Shown here: positions 60,089 to 64,000 of the stretch, one piece after another
Layout: each line of letters starts with the position of its first letter
Numbering within the stretch: position 1 is the stretch's first letter
Origin: Pedobacter mendelii
Lineage (GTDB): Bacteria; Bacteroidota; Bacteroidia; Sphingobacteriales; Sphingobacteriaceae
DNA length: 64,000 bases
NCBI RefSeq assembly: GCF_014635725.1
Contig: NZ_BMDJ01000005.1
Span: 186,001 to 250,000 of the forward strand
Reading direction: 5' to 3'
Notes under the pieces: model-generated
Told to the model about the DNA's origin: nothing
Databases searched by the model: none
What the model saw: the letters and a program-made list of their open reading frames with translations, nothing else
Translations under genes and position numbers: made by a program

Positions 60089-61177
60089 ATGATATCAGAA
60101 ATAGATAATAATTACCCTCAACAAAATAAAATTTTGAGGTGGTTATCAATAAATAAATACCACTTTATAGGATGGGCCGCTTTTTTGTTTTATGAAATTA
60201 TAGTTGTTGGCTTTTATACAGGAAAATTTGGTGTGCTTGGTGCTTATATTTTTCATTATGCGCTTAATATCTCCATTTTTTATGTTCATTCACTGCTAGT
60301 TTTAAGGTATGGATTAATTTGTAAAAAGCAAATTATCTGGAGAATACCATTGTTTTTAATATTGGAAATAGCTGTTTACTTATTTATAATGTATTTTGCC
60401 TATGCGTTTATAAATAAGGATACGCACATTATAAACACTAAAGAACCGTTAATCGACTTACCATTTTTTTTGGGCGGGATTTTCAGGGCAGGTTATTTTA
60501 TAATTTTTGGCACAGCATATTATTTTCTAATAACTTTTATTAAGGAGCGGAAAAAAACTGAAGGATTAGAACAACAAAGGTTAAATAACATTATTCAAAT
60601 TGCTAAATCAGAAAATGCTTTTTTGAGAGCACAAATTCAACCACATCTTCTTTTCAATACACTTGATTTTATATATCAAAACGCAAAAGAAAATTCTCCT
60701 GTTGCTGCCGAAACAATAATAGCGATTTCAGCTATGATGAGATATGCTGTTGATAGTAAACACAAAGAAGAATTTATTGAGCTTGGCGATGAAATAGATC
60801 AGGTTGAAAATTTATTAAACTTACATCAACTAAGGGCAAACCATACTTTACAAATACGTTTTTGGTATGATGATGAAGTGAGATCAGAAAAAATTATACC
60901 TATGATTTTAATAACCTTAGTTGAAAACATATTTAAACATGGAAATTTAACCGAACAATCTAAACCTGCTAATATAACTGTTGCTATACACGAAAATACT
61001 TTTATAATTGAAACAAGTAATGCTTATAAAATTAACAATTCGGTAATTAAGCGAGCGGGTACTGGAATTGAAAATATTAAAAAAAGATTAGAGTACAGTT
61101 ATGGCACTAGCGCCGAACTAAAATACTATTTCGATGATAATGAACACTTTAATGTAAAAATTACTATAAAAAAGTAA
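60089..61177 (+). CDS. LytS/YehU-type sensor histidine kinase
   Basis: 362 residues. Four hydrophobic helices (about 25-160) form the membrane sensor without a periplasmic domain of any size. The kinase part has FLRAQIQPHLLFNTLDFIYQ, the family phospho-acceptor motif with Q-P-H in place of the usual N-P-H, then LVENIFKHG (N box) and GTGIENIKKRLEY (G box). The N-to-Q change before the histidine is conservative. It probably phosphorylates one or both flanking LytTR regulators. ATG at 60089. Confidence 0.9.
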   Translation: MISEIDNNYPQQNKILRWLSINKYHFIGWAAFLFYEIIVVGFYTGKFGVLGAYIFHYALNISIFYVHSLLVLRYGLICKKQIIWRIPLFLILEIAVYLFIMYFAYAFINKDTHIINTKEPLIDLPFFLGGIFRAGYFIIFGTAYYFLITFIKERKKTEGLEQQRLNNIIQIAKSENAFLRAQIQPHLLFNTLDFIYQNAKENSPVAAETIIAISAMMRYAVDSKHKEEFIELGDEIDQVENLLNLHQLRANHTLQIRFWYDDEVRSEKIIPMILITLVENIFKHGNLTEQSKPANITVAIHENTFIIETSNAYKINNSVIKRAGTGIENIKKRLEYSYGTSAELKYYFDDNEHFNVKITIKK

Positions 61178-61326
61178 ATTTATCTGAAAGATATTAGCTA
61201 AATTAGCTCAATATATTTTCAGAAAAAGCAGCAAAAATTCTTTGTGAGCAAAAGCAATTCAGGAATAATCTTGTAATCTTTTTACAAAGGCCAATAATTT
61301 AAATTACAAATCTCAAAACCCTACAT

Positions 61327-62070
61327 ATGCCGATTAATTGTATAGCTATAGATGATGATCAAAATTCTTTGGAGAATCTAAATGCCTATTTAACCAAATT
61401 GCCCGATTTGCAATTAGTTAAAAGCTTTACAGATCCGTTAAAAGCACTTACTCATATCTCTGTTTCTGAAAAAGTTGATATCATTTTCATGGACATAGAA
61501 ATGCCTGCGCTTTCAGGAATCGAGTTAGCTTCTTTATTAAGACAAAAAACCAAACACCTCATTTTTACAACTGCGCATCCTAAATATGCTATTGATGCAT
61601 TTGGAGTTGATGCCGATGCTTATCTGTTAAAGCCATATTCTATGTTGCACTTCACAAAAACGATAAGTAATCTTTATCCTAGTGAAGGTTTAGATAATAG
61701 TTGTATTGAGGAAGATTTTTTCTTCGTACCACTTAATGATGAACCCAATGATTTAGTGAAAATAGAATTCAGCGATTTAGTACTATTTGAGCAAATAAAT
61801 GAAATGGTTTATTTCAGAACTATGAAGCAAAATTACGTAAACTTTAAACTGAGTTTTGGTAAGATATCTAATATGCTAAAAAAACATCCTGCTTTTATTC
61901 AGGTTAATTCATCAGCAATTATTTCAAAATTGCATATTAAAAGCTTTTTGGGTGATCAAATTGTATTAACTGGAGGATTATCAATCCAGCTTGCGAATAA
62001 ATATAAAAATTCGTTTCTCTTATTTTTGAAAGAAAACCTTTTAAAAAGCAATTTTGTTAACGATAACTAG
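61327..62070 (+). CDS. LytTR-family response regulator, paralogue
   Basis: 247 residues, clearly a duplicate of the regulator at 59321: CIAIDDDQNSLENLNAYLTK, IIFMDIEMPALSGIELASLL with the aspartate, LIFTTAHPKYAIDAFGVDAD and AYLLKPYSML. The LytTR half is more diverged (LVLFEQINEMVYFRTMKQN and FIQVNSSAIISKLHIKSF); the usual H-R-S of the domain reads N-S-S here, which may alter DNA binding. It lies 149 bases after the kinase. That gap holds TTGTAA-TCTTT-TTACAA at 61271-61287, a small inverted repeat near its start. ATG at 61327. Confidence 0.9.
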   Translation: MPINCIAIDDDQNSLENLNAYLTKLPDLQLVKSFTDPLKALTHISVSEKVDIIFMDIEMPALSGIELASLLRQKTKHLIFTTAHPKYAIDAFGVDADAYLLKPYSMLHFTKTISNLYPSEGLDNSCIEEDFFFVPLNDEPNDLVKIEFSDLVLFEQINEMVYFRTMKQNYVNFKLSFGKISNMLKKHPAFIQVNSSAIISKLHIKSFLGDQIVLTGGLSIQLANKYKNSFLLFLKENLLKSNFVNDN

Positions 62071-62093
62071 ATTAAAATTAATTTTAATGCAAT

Positions 62094-62131
62094 AGAAAGG
62101 CTTTGGTAGAAAAATTACTAAAGCCTTTTTA
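62094..62131. terminator. Bidirectional intrinsic terminator
   Basis: AAAGGCTTT, 15-base loop, AAAGCCTTT, with T-rich flanks on both strands, between the convergent LytTR gene and the sugar dehydrogenase gene. Confidence 0.8.
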
Positions 62132-62133
62132 TA

Positions 62134-64000
62134 TCAACTAGCTTCTAGAGTTATACTTTTAATAATTAATCTATTCTGTGTTTCTTTCTTATTTGCTTTA
62201 AAAATGATATATAAATTGTGGAACTTTTTATCTGTTATGGCTTCATTTAGCATAATAGATTTGGATTCATTTAAATTGCCTATTAACTGGCCATCTACCT
62301 TATCTAGCCTTAATTCAACATCACAATCATTATTCAAGTATGGCGTTATATTCATTGATTTTATATCTGTTAAATCAATTGAATTTAGCTTTAGCCAACC
62401 TAAATTTTTTGATAATTCAAACGAATTATTTGATTTACGGATAAACCCTAAAAATTCTTTGATATCCTCAGAGTTGATAATATTGCCTCGTAAATTGTAG
62501 GTATTTGTAGTGGTTAATGGTCTTAGACCTTTTGCCCCCAAATCGGTATAACTGGCTTTTAAAGTAAGTACGGGTTTATTTTTATTAATATTTTCTGGAG
62601 GTGTTATGGTTCCAACAGTGGGTAAAGAAGCAGTAGCACTTCCCTTTGCAGAGAGACTTAAAACCCATTCAACAATTTGTTTAACTTCCGATTCTTTCAT
62701 TGATGGATGGGCCGGCATTGGAACTTCTCCCCAAACACCGCTACTACCCTTAATTACTTTGGAAGCTAAATATTCTATTGCTTTTGGATCTTGCTGATAC
62801 TTAGCAGATATTTTATCAAAAGCTGGTCCGATGGAAGTCGAAGAAACTTTGTGGCAGGTGCTGCAATCAGAATTTGCCATTAATGTTTTCCCTACCATTG
62901 TTTGCGCTGCTTGTTGATGGCCAAGCTGCGCTCCAGCCAAATCACTTCCTTCTGTGTAAGCACTAGAAATATAAATTTGCTCTTTATTTACAATGGCTCC
63001 CTTATCTGAAACCAAAACCTTATAATTAATTGCCTTACCAGGGAAATAAAAGAATTTGTTGCCAGTAAAAACGACATCCACTTTAGGATGCTCATTGCCA
63101 GCAAAAACGGAAATAACCTGACTTTTTGATGCTGCCTTCTCGCTATCTATCACCTGAACACTTATCGGATATTCACCAATTTTTGTAAAAGTATACTGTA
63201 TTTCTGGTACTGTAGTTGTTTTCTTTAAACCACCACCTAAATTCCAAATGTAGGTTAGTTTTCCCCCATCAGCATCAGTTGCTTTAACTTTGGCAATCAT
63301 TTTATATGGAAGTAACCCACTTGGCTTTTCTATTTCTAAACTAGAAACCACTGGTGGTCGGTTACCTTTTAAATAATCAATTCTTACAATTCCGGCATCA
63401 GGATTTTTCGAAAACCAACCTTTTCCATATTCCAGGATATAGATTTTACCATCAGGGCCAAGTTCCATATCAATTGGTGCAGCTAGTGAAATGTTTGGCA
63501 TAAAAGGCTCCATGCTTACATAATCACCATTCGGCGCCATTGTAACAGCTTTTACCCAACCACGCACCCATTCATAAATTATCAGTTTGCCGTTGTAATA
63601 TGCTGGGTAAGGCGATGTACTTGCAGCAGTGTATAAAACAGGGCCAGCCATAGCGGTTCTTCCACCAGAGCCTACTTGAGGAAAATCTTTAGATTCTCCA
63701 TAAGGATACCAAATAAAAGCAGGCTGTGCAGCCGGGACGGTGCCTAAACCGGTATTGTTAGGTGAATTATTTGTTGCACCAGCAGGGTCAAACGCTGGTC
63801 CGTTGGTTCCATTAGTAAAATCATAAGCCTTGTACGGATAGTTATTGCCAATAAAATATGGCCACCCAAAATTGCCTGCACTTCTGGCTTGATTTACTTC
63901 ATCATAACCTCTGGGCCCTCTTAGTTCATCATCATTTGATGCATCTGGTCCAACTTCACCCCAATACAAAAAGCCTGTTTTCTTATCAACTGATATTCGG
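62134..64000 (-). CDS. PQQ-type sugar dehydrogenase-cytochrome c fusion (partial, runs off right edge)
   Basis: The frame stays open to the window edge, so the N-terminus is missing; 622 codons are seen, beginning in RISVDKKTGFLYWGEVGPDA. In order: the C-terminal half of a soluble PQQ glucose/sorbosone dehydrogenase-like propeller (MELGPDGKIYILEYGKGWF), a PKD domain (VKATDADGGKLTYIWNLGG), a second Ig-like strand region, a class I cytochrome c domain with SDCSTCHKVSSTSIGPAFD (CSTCH) and distal methionine in EVPMPAHPSM, and a C-terminal beta domain, possibly carbohydrate-binding. This looks like a secreted or membrane-attached sugar oxidase passing electrons to its own heme. An internal TTG is not the start. 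Confidence 0.85.
   Translation of the reverse strand, partial: RISVDKKTGFLYWGEVGPDASNDDELRGPRGYDEVNQARSAGNFGWPYFIGNNYPYKAYDFTNGTNGPAFDPAGATNNSPNNTGLGTVPAAQPAFIWYPYGESKDFPQVGSGGRTAMAGPVLYTAASTSPYPAYYNGKLIIYEWVRGWVKAVTMAPNGDYVSMEPFMPNISLAAPIDMELGPDGKIYILEYGKGWFSKNPDAGIVRIDYLKGNRPPVVSSLEIEKPSGLLPYKMIAKVKATDADGGKLTYIWNLGGGLKKTTTVPEIQYTFTKIGEYPISVQVIDSEKAASKSQVISVFAGNEHPKVDVVFTGNKFFYFPGKAINYKVLVSDKGAIVNKEQIYISSAYTEGSDLAGAQLGHQQAAQTMVGKTLMANSDCSTCHKVSSTSIGPAFDKISAKYQQDPKAIEYLASKVIKGSSGVWGEVPMPAHPSMKESEVKQIVEWVLSLSAKGSATASLPTVGTITPPENINKNKPVLTLKASYTDLGAKGLRPLTTTNTYNLRGNIINSEDIKEFLGFIRKSNNSFELSKNLGWLKLNSIDLTDIKSMNITPYLNNDCDVELRLDKVDGQLIGNLNESKSIMLNEAITDKKFHNLYIIFKANKKETQNRLIIKSITLEAS

Noticed and set aside
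1..64000. CRISPR arrays, insertion sequences, prophage, tRNA or rRNA genes
   Set aside because: Looked for spaced direct repeats, transposase motifs, integrases and cloverleaf consensus arms; none seen. The window is a stable chromosomal stretch.

Overview
This 64 kb window is an AT-rich chromosomal segment of a Bacteroidota bacterium, most likely a Sphingobacteriaceae member close to Pedobacter. Pointers are the GLPGLI-family protein, the HipA-like/DUF3037 pair, UMF1 and DUF3857 families, TAnnTTTG promoter boxes in place of the E. coli -10, scarce Shine-Dalgarno sequences, and short dispersed intergenic repeats. Nearly every base belongs to a recognisable core or accessory metabolic gene. 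I see no rRNA, tRNA, CRISPR array, insertion sequence or prophage. Both edges cut genes: a histone-deacetylase-like gene on the left and a PQQ-type sugar dehydrogenase/cytochrome c gene on the right.

Layout. 1-4.3 kb (minus): kynureninase, bestrophin-like channel and HDAC-like hydrolase in tight series; a PNPOx-like stress protein; a methyladenine glycosylase with a free-methionine sulfoxide reductase. 4.4-6.7 kb: CrtA-like protein and small proteins. 6.8-12.1 kb (minus): a cobalamin block with a B12 riboswitch, BtuB-type receptor, DUF6580 membrane protein, and an overlapping operon of BtuF-like protein, zinc-less sirtuin and Dph6-like ATPase. 12.2-16.7 kb: secreted serine hydrolase, then thrS-infC-rpmI-rplT. 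16.8-29.9 kb: acyltransferase, GLPGLI protein, LutA-like protein with UMF1 transporter, RecQ, a 1075-residue propeller/amidohydrolase, a B12-binding radical SAM protein and a secreted protein. 29.9-38.6 kb: HI0933-type flavoprotein divergent from purK-purE, then AlgH, pdxH, a 3-hydroxyacyl-CoA dehydrogenase, ruvB and a GNAT-nitrilase fusion. 38.8-50 kb: queG, M1 peptidase, DnaQ-type exonuclease, two DUF3857 proteins, an SDR/DUF2867 protein and an L,D-transpeptidase. 50-56.5 kb: topB, a lone receiver protein, an SF1 helicase preceded by a DUF3037/HipA-like kinase pair. 56.6-59 kb (minus): a light-responsive carotenoid unit (carH, crtB, idi). 59.3-62 kb: a LytTR regulator, LytS-type kinase and second LytTR regulator.

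Cobalamin is a recurring theme. The organism seems to import B12 (riboswitch, BtuB, BtuF-like protein) and to use it in QueG, in a radical SAM enzyme and in a CarH-type photoreceptor that keeps all signature residues and overlaps crtB. The most interesting regulatory signals are a palindrome overlapping the carH promoter, promoters whose predicted start sites fall at or within a few bases of the ATG (pdxH, ruvB, queG, msrC), a symmetric divergent promoter between purK and its neighbour, a dispersed repeat that appears to encode the start of PurE, and a possible short RNA next to idi. Start codons were re-chosen wherever the longest frame began at an implausible GTG/TTG; several genes, including infC, nevertheless have TTG as the only reasonable start.
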